From JANXYW01 sp031400455 (lineage in GTDB: Bacteria; Chloroflexota; Dehalococcoidia; DSTF01; JACRBR01), in contig JANNPX010000006.1 in the NCBI GenBank assembly GCA_031400455.1, forward strand, positions 1-64,000: DNA of 64,000 bases. Direction: 5' to 3'. Shown in pieces: positions 45,654 through 54,011 of the stretch. The stretch's first letter is position 1. Every line of letters starts with the position of its first letter. Below the pieces are notes generated by a model, which saw only the letters and a program-made list of their open reading frames with translations, ran no database searches and had not been told where the DNA came from. The position numbers were made by a program, and so were the translations under genes.

Positions 45654-47033
45654 TCAGCGGTCCCGCTTCCCGTCTCCCGCCTCCCGCTTCTCGCCCCCGC
45701 CCTCACGCTCGCGCTTGCGGCGGCCCTCCCAGCCGATGTCCTTCGGCCGGTAGTACTTGTGGCCTGCGACGCTATCGGGGAGGTGCTGCTGCTCGACGAC
45801 GCCACCATCGAAGTCGTGCGCGTTCTTGTAGCCGCTGCCGTAGCCCATCTGGCGCATCAGGCCCGTGACGGCGTTGCGAAGGTGCAGCGGCACGGGCTCG
45901 TTGTGGCTGTTCTGCACGTCGCGCAACGCGGCGCCGTACGCGCCGCCGACGGTGTTGCTCTTCGGAGCGAGCGCCAGGTACAGCGCGCACTCCGCCATCG
46001 GAAAGAAGCCTTCTGGCAGGCCGATGAAGTGCACCGCCTGCTGACACGCCGTCGCGATCAGCATCGCCATCGGGTCGGCGAGGCCGACATCCTCTGACGC
46101 GAGGATGACCATCCGGCGCACAATGAACATCGGGTCTTCGCCCGCCTCGATCATACGCGCCAGCCAGTAGAGCGCCGCGTCCGGATCGGACCCGCGCAGT
46201 GACTTGATGAACGCGGAGATCGTGTCGTAGTGCGCATCGCCCTGACGGTCGTACAGGTACGTCCGGTGCTGCAGCGCTTCGTCGATGTCCTCGCGCGTGA
46301 CGTGCGGCTGCTTCGCGTCCCGAGCGCGAGCACCGGAGACGGCGGCTTCGAGCGCGTTGAGCGCGATGCGCGCGTCGCCGCCCGTCGACGAGGCGAGCGC
46401 TTCGACTGCTTCGTCGTCGACGGTCGCGCCACTGCCTGCTAGACCGCGTTCAGTATCGGCAAGCGCCCCGCGGATGATGCGCGCGATGTCTGGCGGTTCG
46501 AGCTGCTTCAGCGCAAACACGCGCGAGCGCGAGAGCAACGGCCCGATCACCTCGAACGACGGGTTCTCCGTGGTGGCGCCGATCATCGTGATCGTGCCGT
46601 CTTCCACGAACGGCAGGATGGCGTCCTGCTGTGCCTTGTTGAAGCGATGGATCTCGTCGATGAACAGGACCGTGCGCCCACCGCCCGCCTGCAGCCGTTC
46701 GCGCGATTCGGCGACGGCTTTGCGCAGATCGGCGACGCCGGCGGAGACCGCCGAGATCGGTACGAACGCGGCGTCGGTGCTCCCGGCGATGATGCGTGCC
46801 AGCGTCGTCTTGCCGGTGCCGGGCGGTCCCCAGAGGATGATCGAAGGCAGCGTGCCCGTCTCGACGAGGCGGCGCAGGATCTTTCCGCCGCCAACGATGT
46901 GCTCCTGCCCGACGTAGTCATCAAACGACCGCGGCCGCATCCGCGACGCCAACGGCGCGCCCGGATACGGCGCATCGCTCGCGGACTGCGGCTCGAATGA
47001 CGGTTTGGCGGACGATTTGGGTTGGCGCGGCAT
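45654..47033 (-). CDS. rarA: Replication-associated recombination ATPase RarA
   Basis: RarA (MgsA) is an AAA+ ATPase related to clamp loaders that acts at stalled replication forks. Walker A is GPPGTGKTT at residues 69-77 and Walker B is FIDEIHRF (Asp126, Glu127). The MgsA/RarA C-terminal signatures follow (DALYWLARMIEAGEDP in near form, ASEDVGLADP, YLALAPKSN). A basic low-complexity tail of about 25 residues ends the 459-residue protein. It lies 37 bases from the hflX start on the same strand. Confidence 0.94.
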   Translation of the reverse strand: MPRQPKSSAKPSFEPQSASDAPYPGAPLASRMRPRSFDDYVGQEHIVGGGKILRRLVETGTLPSIILWGPPGTGKTTLARIIAGSTDAAFVPISAVSAGVADLRKAVAESRERLQAGGGRTVLFIDEIHRFNKAQQDAILPFVEDGTITMIGATTENPSFEVIGPLLSRSRVFALKQLEPPDIARIIRGALADTERGLAGSGATVDDEAVEALASSTGGDARIALNALEAAVSGARARDAKQPHVTREDIDEALQHRTYLYDRQGDAHYDTISAFIKSLRGSDPDAALYWLARMIEAGEDPMFIVRRMVILASEDVGLADPMAMLIATACQQAVHFIGLPEGFFPMAECALYLALAPKSNTVGGAYGAALRDVQNSHNEPVPLHLRNAVTGLMRQMGYGSGYKNAHDFDGGVVEQQHLPDSVAGHKYYRPKDIGWEGRRKREREGGGEKREAGDGKRDR

Positions 47034-47129
47034 GATGGGAGTGTAACGCGGGAACGACCCTCACCCGACGGCCACTCTAGCAGCCCAACAGATCCGCGCA
47101 ATCTGTGACATCTACGGTTCCGCGCCTCG

Positions 47130-47972
47130 TCAGATCTCGTTGAACCGGTCGAGGAAAGGCAGGTCGCTGAAGTACGTGTTGAAGATGGCCAGTTCGTTGA
47201 AGAACAGCAGTATCCCGACGAAGATCACGAGCACGCCGGTCGTGATCTCGACGATCGGCATGAGGCCGCGAATCGATCTGAGGAAGCGCGTGATCGGCAC
47301 GACGGCCAGAGCGGTGATGATGAACGGGACCCCGAGGCCGAGCGAGTAGACGAGCAGCAGGTACGTGCCCCTGGCCACGGATGCGCTGGTGGCGGAGAGC
47401 GTGAGGATGGCGCCGAGGACGGGGCCAATGCACGGCGTCCAGCCGACAGCAAACGCGGCGCCGACGCCAACGGACTTCAGGTAGCCGAGGTTGCTCCAGG
47501 GCGAACGACCACCCCCCATCGTCACTGTCCCTCCGGCGCTGACGCCGGATGGCACGCTCGCCGTAGCGGTCTCGAGCGTGTACGTGCGGTAGAGAAACGG
47601 GATCTTGATGATGCCGATGAGGTTCAGCCCCATCACGATGAGAAATACGCCGCCGATCTTCGCCAGCAGCGAGAGGTGGTCACGCACGACGTAGCTCGAA
47701 TCGTCGCTAACGATCGCGCCGAGCAGACCGACAGACGCGCCGATGAACGTGAAGACGAGCGTGAATCCGAGCACGAACGCCGCTGCGTGCGTCACCGTCT
47801 CACGCCGCTCGGAGCGTGAGGCATCGAGCGTGGCCGTGGTGCCCGTCAGGTGGGCAAGATACGCCGGCACAAGCGGCAGCACGCACGGTGAGAGAAACGA
47901 CAGGATGCCCGCGGCGAACGCAAACGCGAACCCGTACGGGCCGTTGAGGTAGTCGACCCAGCCTTCTGTCAT
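47130..47972 (-). CDS. CcdA-family membrane thiol-electron transporter
   Basis: CcdA/DsbD-type proteins carry reducing power across the membrane for cytochrome c maturation or thiol repair. Six or seven hydrophobic helices are visible. The two redox cysteines are Cys30 in LSFLSPCVLPLVPAYL and Cys181 in GWTPCIGPVLGA, the expected pair. Length is 280 residues, with an insert of about 30 residues between helices 3 and 4. No periplasmic thioredoxin partner is adjacent. Confidence 0.88.
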   Translation of the reverse strand: MTEGWVDYLNGPYGFAFAFAAGILSFLSPCVLPLVPAYLAHLTGTTATLDASRSERRETVTHAAAFVLGFTLVFTFIGASVGLLGAIVSDDSSYVVRDHLSLLAKIGGVFLIVMGLNLIGIIKIPFLYRTYTLETATASVPSGVSAGGTVTMGGGRSPWSNLGYLKSVGVGAAFAVGWTPCIGPVLGAILTLSATSASVARGTYLLLVYSLGLGVPFIITALAVVPITRFLRSIRGLMPIVEITTGVLVIFVGILLFFNELAIFNTYFSDLPFLDRFNEI

Positions 47973-48054
47973 GTCGGTCTCTCACCACGAAGATCATGGA
48001 AGGCAGGGTGATCATGCGGGCGTGCCGATCGGGGGCGCCTCACAACGCTCTCGA

Positions 48055-48083
48055 CCCTCTGCGCCTCTGTGCCTCTGTGGTTA
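48055..48083. repeat. Dispersed CAGAGGCACAGAGG-type repeat
   Basis: The reverse complement reads CCACAGAGGCACAGAGGCGC. A related stretch occurs at 57335-57370. Repeats with this wording are scattered in intergenic DNA of many bacteria; the function is unknown. Confidence 0.5.
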
Positions 48084-48308
48084 ATCTCCAAAGGGCGAGT
48101 CTCCGGCCGCTGCGATGCCCAGCAATTCGAGCCGCGCCTGATCGTACTTCTCTTTCGCGCGTGCCTCGCGGTTCAGCAGCCCCTTGAACTGGTCGCCGAT
48201 GGGTGTACGGGTGCCGTCCAGAAAGACCTCGTGCAGTTCGTGGAGCTTCTTCTGCCAGTCGTCGTAGGCGGCAAGATAGGCGCTTCGGCGTTCGTCGCTG
48301 ACCCTCAT
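48081..48308 (-). CDS. Small charged protein of unknown function
   Basis: AGGAGG lies five bases before the ATG, which makes this 75-residue gene credible. The product (MRVSDERRSAYLAAYDDWQK onward) is helical and charged, with alternating Leu/His positions (LHELHEVFL). It has no recognised domain. It is 108 bases upstream of the CcdA-like gene on the same strand. Confidence 0.6.
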   Translation of the reverse strand: MRVSDERRSAYLAAYDDWQKKLHELHEVFLDGTRTPIGDQFKGLLNREARAKEKYDQARLELLGIAAAGDSPFGD

Positions 48309-48399
48309 CAAGACCTCCTACGCACGTTCCTGCGCACTCAGGCTAACGTGCGGCGACGCGGCGGAGCCAATTGGGGTTGGCGCGCTCGTCTCCTGTCAT

Positions 48400-48483
48400 G
48401 TCATGTAGAGCTCGGCGAAGCATCTCGCTCGAATTGGAACTCTGCGCTCCCAGGGCCACGCCCTTCGCGTTACTCAGGATGAC
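48400..48483. repeat. Palindromic dispersed element (short form)
   Basis: The left end GTCATGTAGAG and the right end, read in reverse as GTCATCCTGAG, are similar, and both continue into a CGAAG motif. The ends resemble those of the 51466-51716 element, so the two may be one family. It lies just upstream of the M20 peptidase gene. Confidence 0.5.
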
Positions 48484-48547
48484 CTCGCCCCTAGAGAACC
48501 GCGTGACTACAATCTCGTACATCCACCGCCGGACAAGGAGTACGCAC

Positions 48548-49879
48548 ATGGCTGACGCGCCGCGCATCGATTGGGACGCGATCACCGAAGAGGCGACGCA
48601 GCTGCTCGCGGACTTCATTCGCATCGACACGTCGAACCCGCCCGGGCGCGAGCTGGCGGCCTGCGAGTGGCTGGCGGGGCTGCTGCGTGCGGAGGGCATC
48701 GACGACATCGCCTTCTACGACGCATCGGATAGCCGCGAGAACGGCGCCGAGCGGATGAACATCACGGCGACGCTGACCGGCGACGGCACGAAGGCCCCAC
48801 TCATCCTGCTCAGCCACACCGACGTCGTACCAGTCGAGCGTCAGTACTGGGATTTTGAGCCGTTCTCGGGCGCCGTGGTCGACGGCGTCATCTACGGACG
48901 CGGTGCGCTGGACATGAAGTCGATGGGCATCATGGAGCTGATGGCGATGTTCATCATCAAGCGCCACAAGCTGCCGCACGCGCGCGACATCGTCTACATG
49001 GCGCTGGCCGACGAGGAAGCCGGCGGCGAGTGGGGAGTCAACTGGATCGAGACGCACCATCCGGAGCTGCTCGACGCCGAGTACGTGATCAACGAGGGAG
49101 GCTGGGGCACGGCGGAAGTCTTCGGCGTGCGGCGGCCCGCATTCAACTGCTCGATAAGCGAGAAGGGGCCGCTTTGGCTGAAGCTCATCGCCGAAGGCCG
49201 TCCCGGGCACGGGTCTGTGCCGCATCCCGACAACGCGCTCGACCGCCTCGTACGGGCGATGCAGAAAGTGCAGGATTGGTCGCGACCGGTGACCGTCGTG
49301 CCGGAGCTGACCGAATACTTCGACCGGCTCTACCGCAATCGTGTGCTCGCCGACGCGCCCTCGCAGGCATCGATGGAGAAACTCGCCGATGGCAACCTCG
49401 TCGCGAAGGCGATCCTGACCAACACCATCAGCGCCACCACCATCCACGCAGGCATCAAGCACAACGTCATCCCCGCCATCGCCGAGGCGACGCTCGACAT
49501 TCGTCTGATGCCAGGTCAGGACCCCGACACATTCACACAACAGGTGCGCGACGTCATCGGCGACCCAAAGGTGCGCGTCGAGACGGTCTTCGCGTCAAGC
49601 ACGCCGTCATCGCCGATCGATACCGAGCTGTTCGGCATCATCGAAGATGTTGTGCGCGACCACATCGAGGAGGCGCTGGTGCTGCCGAGCGTCTCGTCCG
49701 GGTTCACCGACTCACGTGTCTTCCGGCAGCACGGCATCACGTCATACGGCTTCATCCCTTACTTGCTGGAGCAGAACGAGGCGATGACCGTCCACGGCCA
49801 CAACGAGCGCATCACCGTCGAGAACCTGCGCCTGGGCTGCCAGGTGCTATTCGAGACGGTGCGCCGGTTGGTGTCGTAA
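48548..49879 (+). CDS. M20-family metallopeptidase
   Basis: This is a di-zinc exopeptidase or deacylase of the ArgE/DapE/carboxypeptidase G2 family. Metal and catalytic residues are visible: His90 and Asp92 in LSHTDVVPV, Asp122 in GRGALDMKS, the Glu156-Glu157 pair in ADEEAGGEWG, Glu183 in INEGGWG, and a C-terminal His in VHGHNERI. The dimerisation lid lies between. AAGGAG lies eight bases before the ATG, which sets the start and gives 443 residues. No signal peptide is present. The substrate cannot be deduced. Confidence 0.9.
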   Translation: MADAPRIDWDAITEEATQLLADFIRIDTSNPPGRELAACEWLAGLLRAEGIDDIAFYDASDSRENGAERMNITATLTGDGTKAPLILLSHTDVVPVERQYWDFEPFSGAVVDGVIYGRGALDMKSMGIMELMAMFIIKRHKLPHARDIVYMALADEEAGGEWGVNWIETHHPELLDAEYVINEGGWGTAEVFGVRRPAFNCSISEKGPLWLKLIAEGRPGHGSVPHPDNALDRLVRAMQKVQDWSRPVTVVPELTEYFDRLYRNRVLADAPSQASMEKLADGNLVAKAILTNTISATTIHAGIKHNVIPAIAEATLDIRLMPGQDPDTFTQQVRDVIGDPKVRVETVFASSTPSSPIDTELFGIIEDVVRDHIEEALVLPSVSSGFTDSRVFRQHGITSYGFIPYLLEQNEAMTVHGHNERITVENLRLGCQVLFETVRRLVS

Positions 49880-50003
49880 GCGGTGTCCGTCGTCGACGAG
49901 GTCGTGGCCTCTTCCCGGGTTCTTGGTTCTAGGTTCCCGCTTCTCCTATCGTTAGGACACAACAGAACACCCGCGCCAGGAGCGGTGGAGGGACAACGAC
50001 ACC

Positions 50004-50753
50004 ATGGGTATCGAAGACATCAAACTGGTTGGGGTCATGGGCGGCGGCGTCATGGGCGGCGGCATCGCTCAAACGTTCGCGGCGCACGGATTCAAGACCA
50101 TCATCCGCGACCTCAACGACGACCTGATCGAGAAGACGCGCGCATCGATGGTGGAGGGCCGCTTCGGCTTGAATGGCTCCGTCGAGCGCGGCAAGATGAC
50201 GAAGGACGAGTACGACGCTACGATCGCACGCTTCTCGTTCACACAGAATATTCCCGACCTGGCCGACTGCGACCTGATCGTCGAAGCAGTGCCGGAGAAC
50301 CTCGAGTTGAAGAAGAGCGTGTTCACGGAGTTGGACGCGACCGTGAAGAAGAGCGCGATCTTCGCGACCAACACGTCCGGCTTCGCCATCGGCGACGTGA
50401 ACAAGGCCGTCTCGCGCCGTGATCGCTTCATCGGGTTCCACTGGTTCAGCCCCGCCTTCATCATGAAACCCGTCGAGATCATCTACGCGCCAGAAACGTC
50501 GGAGGAGACGATCAGGACGATGGAGGCAGTCGGCAAGCAACTCGGCAAGGTGACCATCCGCGTGAAGGATGCGCCCGGCAAGTACGGCTTCGTCGCCAAC
50601 CGCATCTACTTCGCCATGGTCGCCGAAGCGCGCAAGGTGCTGGACGAAGGCATCGCCAGCGGCGAAGACATCGACACCGTGATGAAGCTCGGATTCAACT
50701 GGCCCGTCGGTCCGCTCGGCATGACCAAGGGCGCCCGCGGCGGCTGGCAGTGA
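50004..50753 (+). CDS. 3-hydroxyacyl-CoA dehydrogenase, short C-terminus
   Basis: It would oxidise 3-hydroxyacyl-CoA with NAD in beta-oxidation or butanoate metabolism. The NAD-binding start is VGVMGGGVMGGGIAQTFA. The catalytic region has IVEAVPENLELK, FATNTSG and RFIGFHWFSPAFIMKPVEII, with the His-Glu pair of the family. At 249 residues it ends at WPVGPLGMTKGARGGWQ, about 30 residues before the usual C-terminal helices. It may be naturally short or truncated. A GGAGGG is unusually far (13 bases) from the ATG. Confidence 0.82.
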   Translation: MGIEDIKLVGVMGGGVMGGGIAQTFAAHGFKTIIRDLNDDLIEKTRASMVEGRFGLNGSVERGKMTKDEYDATIARFSFTQNIPDLADCDLIVEAVPENLELKKSVFTELDATVKKSAIFATNTSGFAIGDVNKAVSRRDRFIGFHWFSPAFIMKPVEIIYAPETSEETIRTMEAVGKQLGKVTIRVKDAPGKYGFVANRIYFAMVAEARKVLDEGIASGEDIDTVMKLGFNWPVGPLGMTKGARGGWQ

Positions 50754-50836
50754 GCCACACTCGAACCACCGACGCAGCACCAGCGGCTTCGCGGTACGAC
50801 CAGTGGCTCCAGTCTCTTGCTTCTTAGTCCGCTCCC

Positions 50837-51424
50837 GTGCTGATTGATCTCCACTGCCATACGAAGGTGATGTCGCCTTGCAGTGCGCTGACGCCTGAGG
50901 CGCTCGTGCGCGCGGCAGTGGCGCGCGGCCTGGATGGTGTCTGCATCACAGAGCACGACGCCATCTGGCCGGCCGACGAGATTGCCCGCGTGGCGGACGA
51001 GATGTCGTTCCTGGTACTGCGGGGCATGGAGGTGACGACGGAGGTTGGACACGTCCTCGTTTTCGGGCTCGATCACCACAATCCCGCCATGGCGGTGCTC
51101 GACGACTTACGTCACATCGTGGGCGCCGACGATGGTCTGATGTACCTGGCCCACCCGAGCAGACGTTATGGCACGCTGCCCCCAGACGATCTGTCGTCCG
51201 TGTTCGATTCGGTCGAAGTGCAGAACGGCACCGAAGGCATGCTGCAGAACGACAACGCAGCGCGACTGGCGTCGGCGCTCCGCCTGCCGGGCATCGGCGG
51301 CAGCGACGCGCATTCGGTGCGCGAAGTCGGCGTCTGCGCGACGGAATTCAGCGCGCCGGTTCACGACGAAGCGTCGTTTCTGGCTGCGTTGCGTGCCGGA
51401 GGCTATCGCGCGCGGCGGGTGTAG
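50837..51424 (+). CDS. PHP-domain metal-dependent phosphoesterase
   Basis: PHP proteins are metal-dependent phosphoesterases, here as a single 195-residue domain. Metal-binding motifs are DLHCHT (His6, His8), ITEHD (His40, Asp41), LAHPSRR and GGSDAHS. The start is a GTG giving MLIDLHCHTK, the typical N-terminus. It may hydrolyse nucleotide or sugar phosphates; the family is too broad to be exact. It follows the hydroxyacyl-CoA dehydrogenase gene by 83 bases. Confidence 0.85.
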   Translation: MLIDLHCHTKVMSPCSALTPEALVRAAVARGLDGVCITEHDAIWPADEIARVADEMSFLVLRGMEVTTEVGHVLVFGLDHHNPAMAVLDDLRHIVGADDGLMYLAHPSRRYGTLPPDDLSSVFDSVEVQNGTEGMLQNDNAARLASALRLPGIGGSDAHSVREVGVCATEFSAPVHDEASFLAALRAGGYRARRV

Positions 51425-51465
51425 TACGGCGCTCGGGGCTCGCGGGTTATCATCGAGCGCGCACT

Positions 51466-51716
51466 GTCATCCAGAGCGAAGCGAAGGATCTTGCTCGATC
51501 GCGCACGGTCGCTCGGCGTGATCACAAATCGTCATACAGTCATGCAGATGAAGCGGTGGCACCCACTCGAAGCCACGGTACTCAGGAGCGACAGCCTGTC
51601 GTCAAGCAGAGGCAGCGGAGCCGGGCCGAAGTTGATGCTTCGCTTGGCTCTGCATCGCAAGACAGCTCGGCATGATTACGCTTTGCTCCGTGTCACAGCG
51701 CTTCGTCCTAGATGAC
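51466..51716. repeat. MITE-like element with inverted ends
   Basis: The left end GTCATCCAGAGCGAAGCG and the right end, reverse-complemented, GTCATCTAGGACGAAGCG differ at three positions over 18 bases. The 251-base interior holds no gene with a ribosome site. The gap 51425-51830 holds otherwise only the strong ribosome site of the next gene. Confidence 0.6.
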
Positions 51717-51830
51717 AAGCCCCCCTCCATCGTAGATTCGCCGCTGCCGCTCGTAATTGTAGGAAAATGGTGCGCGTTCTGTTAGCCTGAGCGGTCACAT
51801 GCTGCGGAGGGTATGGCAAGGAGGTCGGCG

Positions 51831-52982
51831 ATGCGCAGCGACTCCGTTCTTGACCGCGCACTCACGAGACGGCGCTTCATCGCGGCTTCCGCTATGACGG
51901 CGGGCGCTGCCGCGATCAGCCTCGGCGCCGGTTCGTGCGACCCGCGACTCGTCCGCAAGCTCCAGCAAGACAAGGATCCGCAGACGCCGCATCACACAGT
52001 CTGGGTGTGGCAGTTCTCCGCCGACGGCGCGCTCGACGATATCGCGGCCGCGCTGGAGGGGACGGGCGTGGGCGTACTGCTCAAGACGCACGACGGCGTC
52101 GAGTGGATGTCGACGTACGATCACTCGCCCGACGCGATCACAGGAGTGACGCGGGTGCGCAACGTCGGCCGCTATTTCGAGGACCGGGGCATCCCGTTCC
52201 ATGCGTGGTGCGTGCCGAAGGGTGTCGACCCTGCGCGCGAGGCGCAGATGGCTGCCGACGTGCTCGCCGCCGGCGCCCGTAGCCTCGTGCTGGACCTCGA
52301 AGGCTCGTCCGGCTTCTGGGTGGGATCCGCTGCCGATGCACAGCAGTATGGCGATGAGCTGCGACGCCTATCGCCCTACGGGCGCGTCGACCTGTCGATC
52401 GATCCACGCCCCTGGCGGATCAATCTGGTCCCGATGACGCCGTTCGTCTCGATGACAGACGGCATCTGGCCGCAGCTCTACTGGGATACGTTCGACACGC
52501 CCGGCAACATCGACGGGTACACCGGCGCCGGCTATCCGCCGCCTGGCGGAAAGATCACGCCCGAATTCCTGTTGGAAGCAACCAAGAAGATCCTCGAGCC
52601 GTACGAGCGCGAGGTCATCCCGGTCGGACAGGGTGCGGCGATCGAGCCGGAGTCATGGGCGCGCTTTGCGCATCGCGCGTGGGACCTGAAGATGTTCCGG
52701 ATCTCCAACTGGCGGCTGGGCGTGACGGCCGCGGACACCGTGAAGTACCTGGCTGACAATGACCCCGGCGACGAACCGAAGGCGCCGCCGGCAACGCCTA
52801 CGCCGGCTGCCACCACGACGCGCACAGCATCGCCAACGAAGACGCCCAAGGCTACGAGGACACCGACGAGCACACCATCAGCCACGGGCACGCCGCTACC
52901 CTCAACATCGACCCCAACAAGCACGCCGGTGCCTGCGACATCGACAGCGACGACACTGGCGACATTCACGCCGACGCCTTAG
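51831..52982 (+). CDS. Tat-exported lipoprotein with TIM-barrel domain and Thr/Pro tail
   Basis: A twin-Arg motif (TRRRFIAAS) precedes a hydrophobic core and a lipobox ending GAGSC, so it is a folded lipoprotein exported by Tat. The domain of about 270 residues starts HHTVWVWQFSADGALDDIA. It shows VLDLEGSSGFW and GIWPQLYWDTFDTPGN, like putative (alpha/beta)8 glycoside hydrolases. A Thr/Pro/Ser tail of about 60 residues ends it without an anchor. AAGGAGG precedes this ATG by six bases, better placed than for the ATG at 51813. It shares features with the frameshifted 24.3-25.2 kb gene. The substrate is unknown. Confidence 0.72.
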   Translation: MRSDSVLDRALTRRRFIAASAMTAGAAAISLGAGSCDPRLVRKLQQDKDPQTPHHTVWVWQFSADGALDDIAAALEGTGVGVLLKTHDGVEWMSTYDHSPDAITGVTRVRNVGRYFEDRGIPFHAWCVPKGVDPAREAQMAADVLAAGARSLVLDLEGSSGFWVGSAADAQQYGDELRRLSPYGRVDLSIDPRPWRINLVPMTPFVSMTDGIWPQLYWDTFDTPGNIDGYTGAGYPPPGGKITPEFLLEATKKILEPYEREVIPVGQGAAIEPESWARFAHRAWDLKMFRISNWRLGVTAADTVKYLADNDPGDEPKAPPATPTPAATTTRTASPTKTPKATRTPTSTPSATGTPLPSTSTPTSTPVPATSTATTLATFTPTP

Positions 52983-53022
52983 CGCGATTCGGTATCACCT
53001 GCCCACTGAAGAGCGCATGTCG

Positions 53023-53898
53023 TCAGGCCGTTGGCATCGGAAACCGGCGGGCGAAGTCCGCCCAGAACTCCTCGTCGGACTTCTCGTCCCCGAATCGCAA
53101 CCAGTCTTCGTCCGTCCCGGCGAAGCGTCCCTTGATGAAGACATCGGCATCTACGCCCGCGGTGTATCGCAGTCTTGGCTCGGTCGTCGTGACAGCGTTC
53201 TCGATGATCTTCGCCACTGCATCCGGCTCACCGCCGATGGTGCCGCCCTGACCGTAGATCGCCGCGACGCGGCTCTCCGCCACGGCGTAGGGCGAAGCCT
53301 CGTCGAGGTGTAGGCCGCCCATCGCTTTGTCGATGATCGGCGTCTTGAAGAAGCCCGGCTCGATGATCGCTACGCGTATGCCGAACGGCCGCGTCTCCAA
53401 CGCCACCGATTCGCTGATCGCCTCGAGGGCGTGCTTCGACGCGGCGTAGAGCCCGGACCCCATCGCGGCGACCTTTCCTGCAACGGAGCTAATGTTGATG
53501 ATGGTGCCGGATCGCTGTTCGCGCATCTCGGGGAGCACCGCCCGCATCATGCGCAGCGCACCGAAGAAGTTCGTCTCGAACAGCTCGTGGGCGCCTGCAT
53601 CGGTCGTGCGTTCGACGATGCTGAGCGGCCCGATGCCGGCGTTGTTCACCAACACGTCGATGCGGCCCTCCGCAACGAGGATCGCATCGACCGCTCGCTC
53701 GACGGACGCAGGATCCACCACGTCGAGCTGAGCGATGTGGAGCTTCAGTCCCTCCGCCGCGGCGGCGGATTTCAATGCACCTGCTCCAGTGTCGGGGTTC
53801 CGCATCGTCGCGTAGACCTTGTTGCCGCTCCGCGCGAACTGAAGCGCGGTCGCAAGCCCAATACCGCTGCTCGTGCCCGTAATCAATACAACTGCCAT
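53023..53898 (-). CDS. Short-chain dehydrogenase/reductase
   Basis: This is a classical SDR with TGTSSGIGLA, NNAGIGP, the catalytic Ser in NISSVAGKVA and the Y-x3-K motif YAASK. The start MAVVLITGTSSG gives 291 residues, with GAGGAG eight bases before it. A C-terminal extension of about 60 residues after the conserved fold is acidic and ends FARRFPMPTA. The substrate is unknown. Confidence 0.88.
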   Translation of the reverse strand: MAVVLITGTSSGIGLATALQFARSGNKVYATMRNPDTGAGALKSAAAAEGLKLHIAQLDVVDPASVERAVDAILVAEGRIDVLVNNAGIGPLSIVERTTDAGAHELFETNFFGALRMMRAVLPEMREQRSGTIINISSVAGKVAAMGSGLYAASKHALEAISESVALETRPFGIRVAIIEPGFFKTPIIDKAMGGLHLDEASPYAVAESRVAAIYGQGGTIGGEPDAVAKIIENAVTTTEPRLRYTAGVDADVFIKGRFAGTDEDWLRFGDEKSDEEFWADFARRFPMPTA

Positions 53899-54011
53899 GA
53901 TCGCACTCCTCGTTGGTGACGGTCCGGGTTCAATTGCGCTGATTGTGGCGCGATAGACGGTTCGACGCCAGAATGTCCCATCCACCACGAGAAGCGCGGG
54001 GAGACGTCAAG

